From: Anaerolineales bacterium
GTDB lineage: Bacteria; Chloroflexota; Anaerolineae; Anaerolineales; UBA4823
Reading direction: 5' to 3'
Assembly: GCA_020060465.1 (NCBI GenBank)
Contig: JAGVAD010000007.1
Span: forward strand, 62,001-126,000
Length of the DNA: 64,000 nt
The translations under genes were made by a program, and so were the position numbers. The notes below the pieces were generated by a model. The model saw nothing but the letters and a program-made list of their open reading frames with translations. It ran no database searches and was not told the origin of the DNA. Numbering within the stretch: position 1 is the stretch's first letter; each line of letters starts with the position of its first letter. Of the stretch, positions 44,919-53,021 are shown in pieces.

Positions 44919-46589
44919 TCAACGCTCAATTAAGACTGCGCCTGTATCGGCGCTGGTTACAAAGCGGGCGTAGCGCCGCAACCACTTGCTCCGCGTGCGG
45001 GGTTCAAAGGGTGGCAATTGCGCCAGCCGCGCCGCAATCTCTTCATCTGTCAGTCGTACATTCAATGTGCGGTGGTCGAGATCAATGTCAATCACATCCC
45101 CTGAAACCAGGCCAGCGATCGGGCCGCCAGCCGCCGCCTCGGGCGAAACATGCCCAATGCAGGCTCCGCGCGTTCCGCCCGAAAAACGCCCGTCGGTGAT
45201 CAGGGCGACTTTCTCGCCCAGCCCCATGCCCATGATGGCGCTGGTGGGGCTGAGCATCTCCATCATCCCTGGGCCACCGCGTGGACCTTCATAGCGGATA
45301 ACCACCACCTCGCCGGGCTGAACCTGCCCGTCCATAATGCCGCGCATGGCTTCATCGTGGGAGTCATACACCCGCGCTGCGCCGCTGAAGCGTCGCATCG
45401 TTGGGCTCACCCCGCCAGTCTTGACCACTGCGCCATGTGGCGCCAGGTTGCCGAACAACACCGCCAGCCCGCCGTGCGGCGAGTGAGCGTTCTCCCAACG
45501 TCGGATCACTTCCTCATCATGGATTTCAGCGGCCTGGATGGTTTCCCATAAGGCAACGCCGGTCACAGTGAGACGATCGGGATGCAGCACGCTGTCCATT
45601 TTCGAAATTTCTTTGAGGATGGCAGGCACCCCGCCGGCGCGGTGCACATCTTGCATGTGCCAGGGGCCGGACGGACTGACCTTGCACAAGTGCGCGACTT
45701 TATCGGCCACCTGGTTGATGCGTTCCAGTGAATAGGCGATGCCCGCTTCATGGGCGATGGCCAGCGTGTGCAGCACGGTGTTGGTCGAGCCGCCCATGGC
45801 CATATCCAGGGCGAAGGCGTCGTCAATCGCTTCGGGTGTGACGATCTGGCGCGGCGTGATCTGTTTTTCGACCAGTTCCAGGATCTGTTTTCCAGCGCGG
45901 CGGGCGAGTTGCTGACGCTCGGCGGTGTTAGCCAGCGCCGTGCCGTTGTAGGGCAGCGCCAACCCCAGCGCTTCCATCAGACAGTTCATGCTGTTCGCAG
46001 TGAACATCCCCGAACAGGAGCCGCAACCCGGGCAGGCGTAATCCTCCAACACCTTTAATTGTTGCAGGTTCATCCTGCCAGCCTGCACCGCGCCCACTCC
46101 CTCGAATACGGAGATCAAATCTACGGTTTGCCCTTGCGGTGTCTGGCCTGCCGCCATCGGTCCGCCGGAGACGAAAATTGTCGGGATGTTGGTGCGCATG
46201 GCTGCCATCATCATGCCGGGGACGATCTTGTCGCAATTGGGGATACACACCATGCCGTCGAAGCAATGCGCCTCGATCATCGTCTCCACACAGTCGGCGA
46301 TCAGTTCGCGTGAAGGCAGCGAGTAATTCATCCCGGCGTGTCCCATGGCGATGCCGTCATCCACGCCGATGGTGTTGAACTCAAAAGGCACGCCGCCGGC
46401 GTCGCGCACCGCTTCCTTGACCAGTCGCCCAAACTCCTGCAGATGCACGTGGCCGGGGATGATGTCCACATACGAATTGACAATGGCGATGAAGGGTTTG
46501 CCCATCATCTCGTCGCTCACGCCAACCGCTTTGAGCAATGAACGGTGCGGGGCGCGTTCCAGGCCGTGTTTGATTTGATCGGATCGCAT
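44919..46589 (-). CDS. ilvD: Dihydroxy-acid dehydratase
   Basis: Protein of 556 residues that dehydrates 2,3-dihydroxy-isovalerate and -methylvalerate to the 2-oxo acids. Iron-sulphur cysteines are in [16 protein letters not shown] and [22 protein letters not shown]. Near the N-terminus the sequence is [14 protein letters not shown], as in the E. coli-type [4Fe-4S] enzyme, without the extra Cys of the [2Fe-2S] class. AGGAG lies before the ATG at 46589. It is the first structural gene of the ilv-leu operon and is preceded 22 nt upstream by a terminator and a branched-chain-rich leader peptide, so its transcription is probably controlled by attenuation. Confidence 0.95.
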   Translation of the reverse strand: MRSDQIKHGLERAPHRSLLKAVGVSDEMMGKPFIAIVNSYVDIIPGHVHLQEFGRLVKEAVRDAGGVPFEFNTIGVDDGIAMGHAGMNYSLPSRELIADCVETMIEAHCFDGMVCIPNCDKIVPGMMMAAMRTNIPTIFVSGGPMAAGQTPQGQTVDLISVFEGVGAVQAGRMNLQQLKVLEDYACPGCGSCSGMFTANSMNCLMEALGLALPYNGTALANTAERQQLARRAGKQILELVEKQITPRQIVTPEAIDDAFALDMAMGGSTNTVLHTLAIAHEAGIAYSLERINQVADKVAHLCKVSPSGPWHMQDVHRAGGVPAILKEISKMDSVLHPDRLTVTGVALWETIQAAEIHDEEVIRRWENAHSPHGGLAVLFGNLAPHGAVVKTGGVSPTMRRFSGAARVYDSHDEAMRGIMDGQVQPGEVVVIRYEGPRGGPGMMEMLSPTSAIMGMGLGEKVALITDGRFSGGTRGACIGHVSPEAAAGGPIAGLVSGDVIDIDLDHRTLNVRLTDEEIAARLAQLPPFEPRTRSKWLRRYARFVTSADTGAVLIER

Positions 46590-46611
46590 ATATTCTCCTG
46601 CGTTGTCTCGG

Positions 46612-46650
46612 CAGATAACAAAAAAGCCGCTCTCTGGTTGAGCGGCTTTT
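46612..46650 (-). terminator. Attenuator terminator ahead of ilvD
   Basis: On the minus strand AAAAGCCGCTC-AACCAGA-GAGCGGCTTTT (46650-46622) is a perfect 11-bp hairpin followed by further T residues (TTTTTTGTT). It ends 22 nt before the ilvD start and begins 31 nt after the stop codon of the leader peptide. The 5' arm plus loop contain CCGCTCAACC, the exact complement of GGTTGAGCGG inside the leader gene (46721-46712), which gives a mutually exclusive antiterminator. Confidence 0.85.
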
Positions 46651-46681
46651 GGTTGGGTATGATTTAGCTGAACTTACGGAA

Positions 46682-46798
46682 CTACTTCTTCCTGCGCACC
46701 TTCACCGGAACCCGCTCAACCTCAAAACGGCTCTCAATAAGGATGAGAACCAGGGAAATCAGGACGATAATAAGGGAGAGGGCCAAAGGTGCTGTCAT
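46682..46798 (-). CDS. ilvL: Branched-chain-rich leader peptide of the ilv-leu operon
   Basis: A 38-codon frame that begins MTAP and continues LALSLIIVLISLVLILI (residues 5-21), where 14 of 17 residues are Leu, Ile or Val; four more Val occur later and the end is basic (KVRRKK). The stop lies 31 nt before the terminator that precedes ilvD. Codons 26-29 (GAG GTT GAG CGG) contain GGTTGAGCGG, perfectly complementary to the 5' arm and loop of the terminator. This is the organisation of ilvL-type leader peptides: ribosome stalling in the hydrophobic run when charged Leu/Ile/Val tRNA is scarce would free that segment to form the antiterminator. The start has only a weak ribosome site (TTGGAACC). 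A small one-helix membrane protein is the alternative reading; both could be true. The symbol is assigned by analogy. Confidence 0.75.
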   Translation of the reverse strand: MTAPLALSLIIVLISLVLILIESRFEVERVPVKVRRKK

Positions 46799-47124
46799 CA
46801 AATCGGTTCCAAGAACTCTGCGAACTTAATTTCGCCGAGTGTACCAAAGAAAACGATTATCTATTATTAAAGGTTTATGAGAAAAATGAATTGTCGTTAA
46901 AGGATAGGATTTGCCATTTATTTTGGCGTTTATCAGACCCTTGAGATTTTCGTATAGTCTCTCTCAAGCGTTTATGAGTGAATCTCAGCCTGGGGTTGTT
47001 AAGAACAACAATTCGCCCCAAGAGATGAAAATGTCGCCACCGAGCTCATAGAGAGTCTATTTTCAAAACAGGCCCGGGGTACAGGGAGATTTTCTTATTT
47101 CCCCCATCTTTGGGGCGTTCGCCT
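46799..47124 (-). promoter_or_regulatory. Intergenic region upstream of the ilv-leu operon
   Basis: This 326-nt gap must hold the promoter of the ilv-leu operon and the end of the dehydrogenase transcript, all on the minus strand. I see AT-rich -10-like sequences (AATAAT, GATAAT) near 46855-46870 but no certain -35. Inverted repeats occur at CTTGAGA/TCTCAAG (46940-46970), at GTTGTTCTTAACAAC (near 47000) and at GCCCCAAAGATGGGG (near 47115), the last a possible terminator of the dehydrogenase gene. Confidence 0.4.
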
Positions 47125-48996
47125 TTATGGTATCTGTGATTGCAACAGCCGCAGCAGCGATTTGCGCGCCAGCAGGTCGGCGCTCACCAGACCGATGGCT
47201 TTGCCATCCGCCACCACCGGCATGGCTGAGATTTCGTAATGCTCCAGCTTCTCGATCATTTGCAGAATGGTGTCTTGCGGGTGAGCGGCGATCACCGGGT
47301 GGCTCATCACGCCTTCCAGCGGCGCCTGTGCGGCGACGCTCTGCGCCATGGCGCGGGTGATGTCCCAGTCTGTCACCACGCCCACCAGCTCGCCGCTCGG
47401 CGAAACCACTGCCAGCAATGAGCTGTTGGTCGTCACCAGTTGGGCAGCGGCTTCCGCCACGCTTTGCCCCTCTTGAATGGTGTAAATGGGCGTCATGATC
47501 TCGGCGGCGGTGCGGTCGCTCTCACGTCGGGCGATGCGCCGAATGCTGATACTTTCCGCCGCCTCGCAGGGCAGCCGATCGGGGTCGGCGACCAGCAGAT
47601 CAATCAGTTCGCGCATATTGGCGCGGATGGCTTTTTCGCGGTAGACTTCGCCGGCTTTGCGCCTTTTCTCCGCCAGATCTTGCAATGCTTCTGCGTGTTC
47701 CGCCAGCCAGCGATCCACCGCCGGGCGGTTGCCCAACATCTCGTCGGGGATGCGCAGTTCGCCGGGCGTCTTGATCAGTTGCTCCTGGGCGGCGAAGATC
47801 ACCCCGCCGGAGTTGACCAGGAAATCGGTGGCGATCAGCACGCCGCGCTGGCGGTAGACCTCCCGCTCCATGCGCGCCCGCGCCGCCCGCCGCGCTCGAT
47901 CCGGCGAGTAGGTGTTGGCTCCTTCGATGATGACCGACCACTGACCCATGCGGCTCACGGTCACTGCTGGCTGTGTGCTTTCGTCTAAATCCAGGTAATT
48001 CGAGATGGGCGAGGCCGGGATCAGGCAGAAAGCCGATTCGCGCAACAGATCGTTGGGGGCGCTGGAATATTTGGTGAGCGACACGCCCCACTGATCGCTG
48101 AGTAGCACCTCGTAGAAATAATTACGGGTGACATGGCCGCGCTCGCGCCAGATGTTGAACAATTTCTCCACCGGCAGCCCTTGTTGGTCGTAGAGATAAC
48201 CCAGGGCGTCGCTGACGCCGACGACTTTCACGCCCGGCAGGCGCGCTTCCAGCATTTGGGCGGTGTGCGCGCCCACCGCCCCAAAGCCCTGAATGATGAC
48301 CGTGATCTCCGCAGGTGAGGGAATGTTCAGGTTTTGAAACTGAGGCAGGCTTTTCAGGCGCGGCATTTCCTCCAATAAGGCCTGTAGGGCGATCACCAGC
48401 CCGCCCGCCCCCGCGCCCACCAAATCCACCTGGCTGCCGCCCATCTCCGCCGGCTTGGAGACCACTGTATCCAGCCCATTTTCGATGGCGATGGTTTTCA
48501 TGTCGGCGTCGTTGGTGCCCACATCTGGCCCTGGCAGGAAGAGCGGTTTGTATTTCGCCAGCAAGTGGGCGAAACGGCGGACAATTTCGAGGTGTTCTTC
48601 GGGCTTGAGGCTGCGTTCGGCGATGACACCTACCTTGCCGCCGCCGAAAGGCAGGCTGGCGGCGGCGTTCTTTAACGTCATGCCGCGCGCCAGTCCATGT
48701 ACCGCTGCTGGGGTAATATCCGCCAACATGCGAATGCCGCCCATGGCTGGTTTTCCCATTGCCAGATTGTCTACCACCAGGTAACCGCCCACTTCCATCG
48801 GCGCTTCTTCGTCCCACATACACACCACCAGGTGTGGTCCCAGCCGGTCAACTTCGATGCCCAGGCGCGCCAGACGATCAACATCGGTGGCGTTGAACTC
48901 CATGTAACAACGGCCATTTTCGCGCCTCAGGCGGTTCTTCCAGGTGCGTTCCGGTAATCGCTCATGTAAAAATGCCTGCATCCGTTTTGGAATCAT
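47125..48996 (-). CDS. Glu/Leu/Phe/Val dehydrogenase fused to a C-terminal CBS pair
   Basis: Protein of 623 residues, about 200 longer than usual glutamate dehydrogenases. Residues about 30-440 are the amino-acid dehydrogenase: GKPAMGGIRML, GLARGMTLKNAAASLPFGGGKVGVIAE (substrate Lys), LPGPDVGTNDADMKTIA, and the NAD-binding IIQGFGAVGAHTAQML. Residues about 495-615 are two CBS motifs (AAEIMTPIYTIQEGQSVAEA, VVTDWDITRAMA, VMSHPVIAAHPQDTILQMIE, IGLVSADLLARK), which usually bind adenine nucleotides. It would interconvert glutamate, or a branched-chain amino acid, with its oxo acid; the fusion suggests energy-state control. AAAAAGGTGGAGCGCTT precedes the ATG. It heads towards the BCAA operon but is separated from it by the leader region. 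Confidence 0.88.
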   Translation of the reverse strand: MIPKRMQAFLHERLPERTWKNRLRRENGRCYMEFNATDVDRLARLGIEVDRLGPHLVVCMWDEEAPMEVGGYLVVDNLAMGKPAMGGIRMLADITPAAVHGLARGMTLKNAAASLPFGGGKVGVIAERSLKPEEHLEIVRRFAHLLAKYKPLFLPGPDVGTNDADMKTIAIENGLDTVVSKPAEMGGSQVDLVGAGAGGLVIALQALLEEMPRLKSLPQFQNLNIPSPAEITVIIQGFGAVGAHTAQMLEARLPGVKVVGVSDALGYLYDQQGLPVEKLFNIWRERGHVTRNYFYEVLLSDQWGVSLTKYSSAPNDLLRESAFCLIPASPISNYLDLDESTQPAVTVSRMGQWSVIIEGANTYSPDRARRAARARMEREVYRQRGVLIATDFLVNSGGVIFAAQEQLIKTPGELRIPDEMLGNRPAVDRWLAEHAEALQDLAEKRRKAGEVYREKAIRANMRELIDLLVADPDRLPCEAAESISIRRIARRESDRTAAEIMTPIYTIQEGQSVAEAAAQLVTTNSSLLAVVSPSGELVGVVTDWDITRAMAQSVAAQAPLEGVMSHPVIAAHPQDTILQMIEKLEHYEISAMPVVADGKAIGLVSADLLARKSLLRLLQSQIP

Positions 48997-49010
48997 AAGC
49001 GCTCCACCTT

Positions 49011-49078
49011 TTTAAGACTTCAATAGTCTCCAGGACGTTGGAGAGACCTCAAGGTCTCTCTGACCTTTGAGGTCTAGA
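49011..49078. repeat. Palindromic intergenic repeat
   Basis: GAGAGACCTCAAGGTCTCTC (49041-49060) is a palindrome with 8-bp arms, followed by GACCTTTGAGGTC, a second dyad, with related AGTCTCC sequence on the other side. It occupies the 83-nt gap between the 422-residue gene and the dehydrogenase. It may be a REP-like dispersed repeat or an intercistronic hairpin in their common mRNA. Confidence 0.55.
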
Positions 49079-49079
49079 T

Positions 49080-50348
49080 TTACATCGCGTGCAGCTTTTG
49101 CGCTGCGACGAAGGATAAGCCGCATTCGGTCAATGCCCAGGCGGTGCGATTGAGGGCTTCGAATTTGTCCATGAAGTTCTGCTGCAAGGCATCCCAATCG
49201 CCTGAAGCGATCACTTCGGATTTATCGCGGAAATAGTCCAGGATGTCGGAGGGATGCGCTCGCGTTTCTTCGATCTCCGGGTCGCCGCCTTCGTGCTTGG
49301 CGGAGATATTTGCCACATGGTCGGCGAGCTGCACCAGCTCGGCGCGGCGGTTGTAAGGCTGGCGCACGATGCTCTTCCAAGTCTCGGTGATGTGATGCTC
49401 GAAGCGCACCACCTCTTCGAAGCCAAGCTGCTTGCGGAATTGGGCAGTCAGTTCGATGGTTTCGTTGTTCACCGAGTTGCTCCAGTTGAAGCCAATCAGC
49501 GGGGATGCGCCGTCGTCGCGCGAGAACAGTTTGGCGCCAATCAGCGTCCACAGCGCAGCGTAGGGATTGTCGTTGCCCATAAAGACCGAGATCTTGAACT
49601 CGATGTCAATCCCCAGGCGGTGCAGCAAGTAGCCCACCAGCACCGTGCCGGGGTTGATGTTCAGCACCTGGCGCACCCCGTAGTTGGTGTAGTAGTAGAG
49701 AAATTCGTCCACCCACTTGAGCGGGTAATGATTTGGCTGACCGACGCCGCCGAAATAGCCGGTGATGGTTGCCGGGCCGCCCAGGTGTATGTTGGAGCCA
49801 TCGGTGCCTTTGGTGTCCAGCGTCTCCACGTAGCTGGCGCCGACGATCTCCATTGCCGCGGCGATCGCTGGCAGGTCGCCGTCGGCTTCCTGTTCTTTCA
49901 TCTTGCGTACCTTGATGAACCGCCCGGGCATCAAGCTGCGATCGGCGATGGCGCGCCGGGCGATTTCGATGATCCAGGGAAAATACTGATAGGCGCTGAT
50001 TTCCAGCGTGACGGCGAACTCGTCGGCGAAGCGCATCGAGTCGGCGCGTTCGCCCAACACCTTACGCCGATATTCCGGCACGCTGATGAACGCTTGTTGA
50101 TCGCGCTGATCCGCCAGCCATTGCAGGTCTTTTAAATATTCTGGGTGGGTTTGCTCCACTTTTTTGAGCAGGTTGGGGAGCTGACGCGCCTGCTGGGCGC
50201 GGGCGTTGATCTCTTGCGGTGTACCATATTTTTCAATCACTGACAGCAGGTTGTTGATCACCTGCATATCGGGGTCCAGCAAGACCTGATTGATCGCATC
50301 CAATCGGTCATACGGAATTTTCAGCAACTGCCGCAGATGTTCATCCAT
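49080..50348 (-). CDS. Uncharacterised 422-aa protein
   Basis: A soluble protein of 422 residues with a strong ribosome site (AAGGAGAGTGGCTGA) that I cannot assign. The N-terminal 110 residues are helical and charged; the middle (about 130-320) looks like an alpha/beta barrel-type enzyme: ETLDTKGTDGSNIHLGG, GYFGGVGQPNHYPLKWVDEF, LNINPGTVLVGYLLHRLGID, VFMGNDNPYAALWTLIGAKL, PLIGFNWSNSVNNETIELTA. A His-rich segment follows (VRFEHHITETWKSIV). No signal peptide or membrane helix. It lies between panB (86 nt upstream) and the dehydrogenase-CBS gene, all on one strand, so it is probably part of amino/oxo-acid metabolism (inference). Its length, conserved-looking Gly/Asn/His motifs and good start make it a real gene. 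Confidence 0.8.
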   Translation of the reverse strand: MDEHLRQLLKIPYDRLDAINQVLLDPDMQVINNLLSVIEKYGTPQEINARAQQARQLPNLLKKVEQTHPEYLKDLQWLADQRDQQAFISVPEYRRKVLGERADSMRFADEFAVTLEISAYQYFPWIIEIARRAIADRSLMPGRFIKVRKMKEQEADGDLPAIAAAMEIVGASYVETLDTKGTDGSNIHLGGPATITGYFGGVGQPNHYPLKWVDEFLYYYTNYGVRQVLNINPGTVLVGYLLHRLGIDIEFKISVFMGNDNPYAALWTLIGAKLFSRDDGASPLIGFNWSNSVNNETIELTAQFRKQLGFEEVVRFEHHITETWKSIVRQPYNRRAELVQLADHVANISAKHEGGDPEIEETRAHPSDILDYFRDKSEVIASGDWDALQQNFMDKFEALNRTAWALTECGLSFVAAQKLHAM

Positions 50349-50397
50349 TCAGCCACTCTCCTTATTTCGGGTTCCGTCTCGGGGTCAACAACACAAT

Positions 50398-50425
50398 GAG
50401 GCGTCAGATTCGCGCCTGACGCCTC
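50398..50425 (-). terminator. Hairpin after panB
   Basis: GAGGCGTCAG and CTGACGCCTC (50398-50407 and 50416-50425) form a perfect 10-bp stem 10 nt beyond the panB stop. The following sequence on the minus strand (ATTGTGTTGTTG) has only a weak T run, so termination may be partial. Confidence 0.55.
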
Positions 50426-50434
50426 ATTCTGAAT

Positions 50435-51292
50435 TCAACCTAACAGATCCAGCAGCTCCTCGTATTCCTCATCCTTCATTCCGAACCAGTTCTCCGGCTG
50501 CGGGAAGGTCTTGTCGGTGACCTCTTGAACATAACTCTTCAAGCCGTTCAAGATCACCTCCCCGGCGTTGCCGAAGACTTTAGCCATGCGCGGTTTGAAC
50601 CTGGGGTATAGACCAAACATATCATGGTAGATCAGCAACTGTCCGTGAGCGTGTGGGCCAGAGCCCAGGCTCATGATGAGGCAGTTTTCGGCGCGCTCGG
50701 TGATCAGTTGGCACAACCGGTCGGGCACCATTTCGAGCAAGATCATGAATGCGCCGGCGTTTTCCAGCGCCTTGGCAGAGTCGACGATTTTCTTGGCTTG
50801 TAGGGCGCCTTTACCTTGCACCTTATAACCGCCCAGCAGGCTCACGCTTTGCGGCGTCAGTCCCAGGTGACCAATGGCGGGGATGCCGGCTTTGACGATG
50901 CCTTCGATGCGGTCGCACATTTCCACGCCGCCCTCCAGTTTGATGGCGTCGCAGCCAGCTTCAGCCATAAAGCGCCCGGCGTTGCGGATGGCGGTCTCAA
51001 CGCTGGGCTGATAGCTCATGTAGGGCATATCGCCAACCACGAAGATGTTGGGCGTGCCGCGGCGCACCGCCTGGCTGTGGCGGATCATATCGTCCATGGT
51101 CACCGGCAAGGTGGTCTCATAGCCCAGCATAGTCATACCCAGGCTGTCGCCCACCAGGATCATATCTATTCCGGCTTGTTCCATCAGGTATGCGGTGGGG
51201 TAATCATAACAGGTCAGCCAGGTAATAGGCACACCGTCGGCAGCCTTTTTGAACAGCGTCGGAATAGTGACTTTTTTTCTCGGTTCGGTCAT
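50435..51292 (-). CDS. panB: 3-methyl-2-oxobutanoate hydroxymethyltransferase
   Basis: Protein of 285 residues that transfers a hydroxymethyl group from methylene-THF to 2-oxoisovalerate, the first step to pantothenate. Motifs are ITWLTCYDYPTAYLMEQAGID, ILVGDSLGMTMLGYETTLPVT (metal ligands Asp), GCDAIKLEGG, IPAIGHLGLTPQSV and the catalytic Glu in MILLEMVP. It is about 20 residues longer than many PanB proteins at the C-terminus (FPQPENWFGMKDEEYEELLD). GGAGGCTTTT precedes the ATG. Its substrate is the product of the ilvD gene nearby; ketopantoate reductase is encoded at 18.5 kb. Confidence 0.93.
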   Translation of the reverse strand: MTEPRKKVTIPTLFKKAADGVPITWLTCYDYPTAYLMEQAGIDMILVGDSLGMTMLGYETTLPVTMDDMIRHSQAVRRGTPNIFVVGDMPYMSYQPSVETAIRNAGRFMAEAGCDAIKLEGGVEMCDRIEGIVKAGIPAIGHLGLTPQSVSLLGGYKVQGKGALQAKKIVDSAKALENAGAFMILLEMVPDRLCQLITERAENCLIMSLGSGPHAHGQLLIYHDMFGLYPRFKPRMAKVFGNAGEVILNGLKSYVQEVTDKTFPQPENWFGMKDEEYEELLDLLG

Positions 51293-51584
51293 AAAAGCCT
51301 CCAGATGATTTGATCAGCGCGGCGCTCCTGTAACACAGGCGACGCGAGTGGTACAGGCTAAGCCTGTGCAATAGGATTTTTTCCTGCGCCTGGTCGCCGC
51401 GCCGGTTTCCAAATGATGGCAACGCGCTAAACCTATTTTACGGAGGAACGGAGGATAAATCAACTGATGAAGGTCACTTGTATTCTATGACGGAGGGTCA
51501 TGGCGCGGAACGATTGCTTGCGCGGTAAAATACTGTCCGCGCGCCGCTCGATTCGAAAAGTGCAAAAGGATCGCGAACTTCTTT
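51293..51584. other. Divergent intergenic region (panB / rnhA)
   Basis: A 292-nt region that should carry both divergent promoters. It contains ACAGGC-TAA-GCCTGT (about 51353-51368) with a nearby ACACAGGC, a palindromic cluster that looks like a short dispersed repeat. I see no reliable promoter pair and no gene. Confidence 0.35.
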
Positions 51585-52223
51585 ATGGCAAAAAAACACA
51601 AGGTTTACGTGGTTTGGAAAGGCCGCCAGAGTGGGATTTTCAAGACCTGGGAAGAGTGCAAAGCGCAGGTCGAAGGCTATCCTGGCGCAGAGTACAAGTC
51701 GTTTGAGAGCTTGCAACAGGCGCAACAGGCTTATCAGGAGACTTTTTCTAATTTTCTCGAGAAGCAGCGCGCCGAACAAAAGCTGGTGGATCAGGAGGCG
51801 TTACAGCGCGTGGGGCAACCCATCCTGGACAGTTATGCTGTGGACGCAGCGTGCAGCAACAACCCCGGTGTGTTGGAATACCGTTGCGTTTACACCGCCA
51901 CGGGCAAAGAGATTTTTCGCCGCGGTCCGTTTGAAAATGGCACGAACAACATCGGCGAGTTTTTAGCCATCGTCCATGCGCTGGCTTTGTTCAAGCGCAA
52001 GAAGATCCGCGCCCCGATTTACTCCGATTCTGAAATAGCAATAGATTGGGTCAAAAGCCGAAAGTGCCGCACCAGGCTGGCGCGTGACCAGAGCAACGAA
52101 GCATTATTTCAGTTGATCGAACGCGCCGAGAAGTGGCTGCTCGAAAACGAGTATGAAAACCCGGTGCTCAAATGGCGGACGGAGGTTTGGGGCGAGATCC
52201 CAGCCGATTTTGGTAGGAAATGA
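51585..52223 (+). CDS. rnhA: Ribonuclease HI with N-terminal viroplasmin-like domain
   Basis: Protein of 212 residues that cuts RNA in RNA-DNA hybrids. The N-terminal 45 residues (VYVVWKGRQSGIFKTWEECK, KSFESLQQAQQAY) are a caulimovirus viroplasmin/RHBD fold that binds hybrids; a charged linker joins it to the RNase H domain. Catalytic acids are visible: Asp in YAVDAACSNNPG, Glu in GTNNIGEFLAIVHAL, Asp in PIYSDSEIAIDWVK, and a last Asp in IPADFGRK at the very C-terminus. This two-domain form is typical of some bacterial RNases HI and most eukaryotic RNase H1. It converges with the lipoprotein gene with a 1-nt gap. Confidence 0.9.
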   Translation: MAKKHKVYVVWKGRQSGIFKTWEECKAQVEGYPGAEYKSFESLQQAQQAYQETFSNFLEKQRAEQKLVDQEALQRVGQPILDSYAVDAACSNNPGVLEYRCVYTATGKEIFRRGPFENGTNNIGEFLAIVHALALFKRKKIRAPIYSDSEIAIDWVKSRKCRTRLARDQSNEALFQLIERAEKWLLENEYENPVLKWRTEVWGEIPADFGRK

Positions 52224-52224
52224 A

Positions 52225-52767
52225 TTACTGGCTGTGCGCCTGCAAAAACGCCTGCACCAATTCCAGCGCCTGCCAGAAAGCTGACGGAACGCCCTCCTGC
52301 GCGTCCACGGCTGTATAAGTCTGAGCGCGTTGGCCGGAGACGGCGGTTAGTTCGTAGGTGAAGCGGTCGCAGCACAGGTCAAGCGGCAACGGCTGCGGCT
52401 GCAGGTCGAAGAAACCGATGCGCGCCAGTTCTGCCAGCAGCGCGCTGACTTCTGCGGGCGCCGCTTGAGCAACCGCGCCGTTCTTGGCGACCATTCGCCC
52501 ATCGTCGAAAATCTCCCATTGTTCGTCCAGCCCGGCGATTCCCCCGCTGCGCCGATAGATAATCACTGCCCCCACGGGGATGCCCTCCGGCGGTTTGGGT
52601 TTGCCGATCGGCGTGAGTGCGATCTCTGTCACCTTGGGTGCAGGCGCAGTCTGGGTTGGCGATTGTCCTTCATCCGCGGTAAGCGTCGTCTGCGCTGCGG
52701 ATTGAGGCAAAAGGGCGCAGGCTGATAGCAGCACGGTCAGGGCAGCGGTCAAATAAAAGGGTTTCAT
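52225..52767 (-). CDS. Putative lipoprotein, 180 aa
   Basis: A signal peptide with lipobox LLSAC (Cys at about residue 17) targets the protein to the membrane surface. A Thr/Pro/Ala-rich linker leads to a domain from about residue 65 (AVIIYRRSGGIAGLDEQWEI, DDGRMVAKNG, then a Cys pair in LDLCCDRFTYELTAVSG). The RSGGIAG followed by I.DDGR pattern recalls emfourin-like protease-inhibitor domains seen in many bacterial lipoproteins, but the match is only by eye. The function is unknown. No coupled gene on this strand. Confidence 0.7.
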   Translation of the reverse strand: MKPFYLTAALTVLLSACALLPQSAAQTTLTADEGQSPTQTAPAPKVTEIALTPIGKPKPPEGIPVGAVIIYRRSGGIAGLDEQWEIFDDGRMVAKNGAVAQAAPAEVSALLAELARIGFFDLQPQPLPLDLCCDRFTYELTAVSGQRAQTYTAVDAQEGVPSAFWQALELVQAFLQAHSQ

Positions 52768-53021
52768 ATCTCACCTCCTCGCGAGGAATATCCGCTTCCT
52801 CACGCAGTAGTGACGCCTGCCGGGTTTGAAAAGTTCCACTCAACGATTTCACCGTAGGTGGTTCTGATGATTAACCTTGAGAGCATTTGGTTATGAGCGT
52901 GCCGCAGGTTTCTGATCACACAGGCTTGTTATTAGGGGAAGCTGCGGGATGTTTTGCGCCGACGAGATAAACCAATTTCTGTGAATATCAATCTTTGCGG
53001 GCAATGCAATAGATTACACTC

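Noticed and set aside
46600-46830. T-box riboswitch upstream of ilvD
   Set aside because: No T-box core sequence (AGGGTGGNACCGCG type) or specifier stem was seen; the leader-peptide model explains the terminator better.
49254-50135. A 293-codon plus-strand open frame opposite the 422-residue gene
   Set aside because: The minus-strand frame has the better start (AAGGAGAG) and normal protein composition; the plus frame does not.
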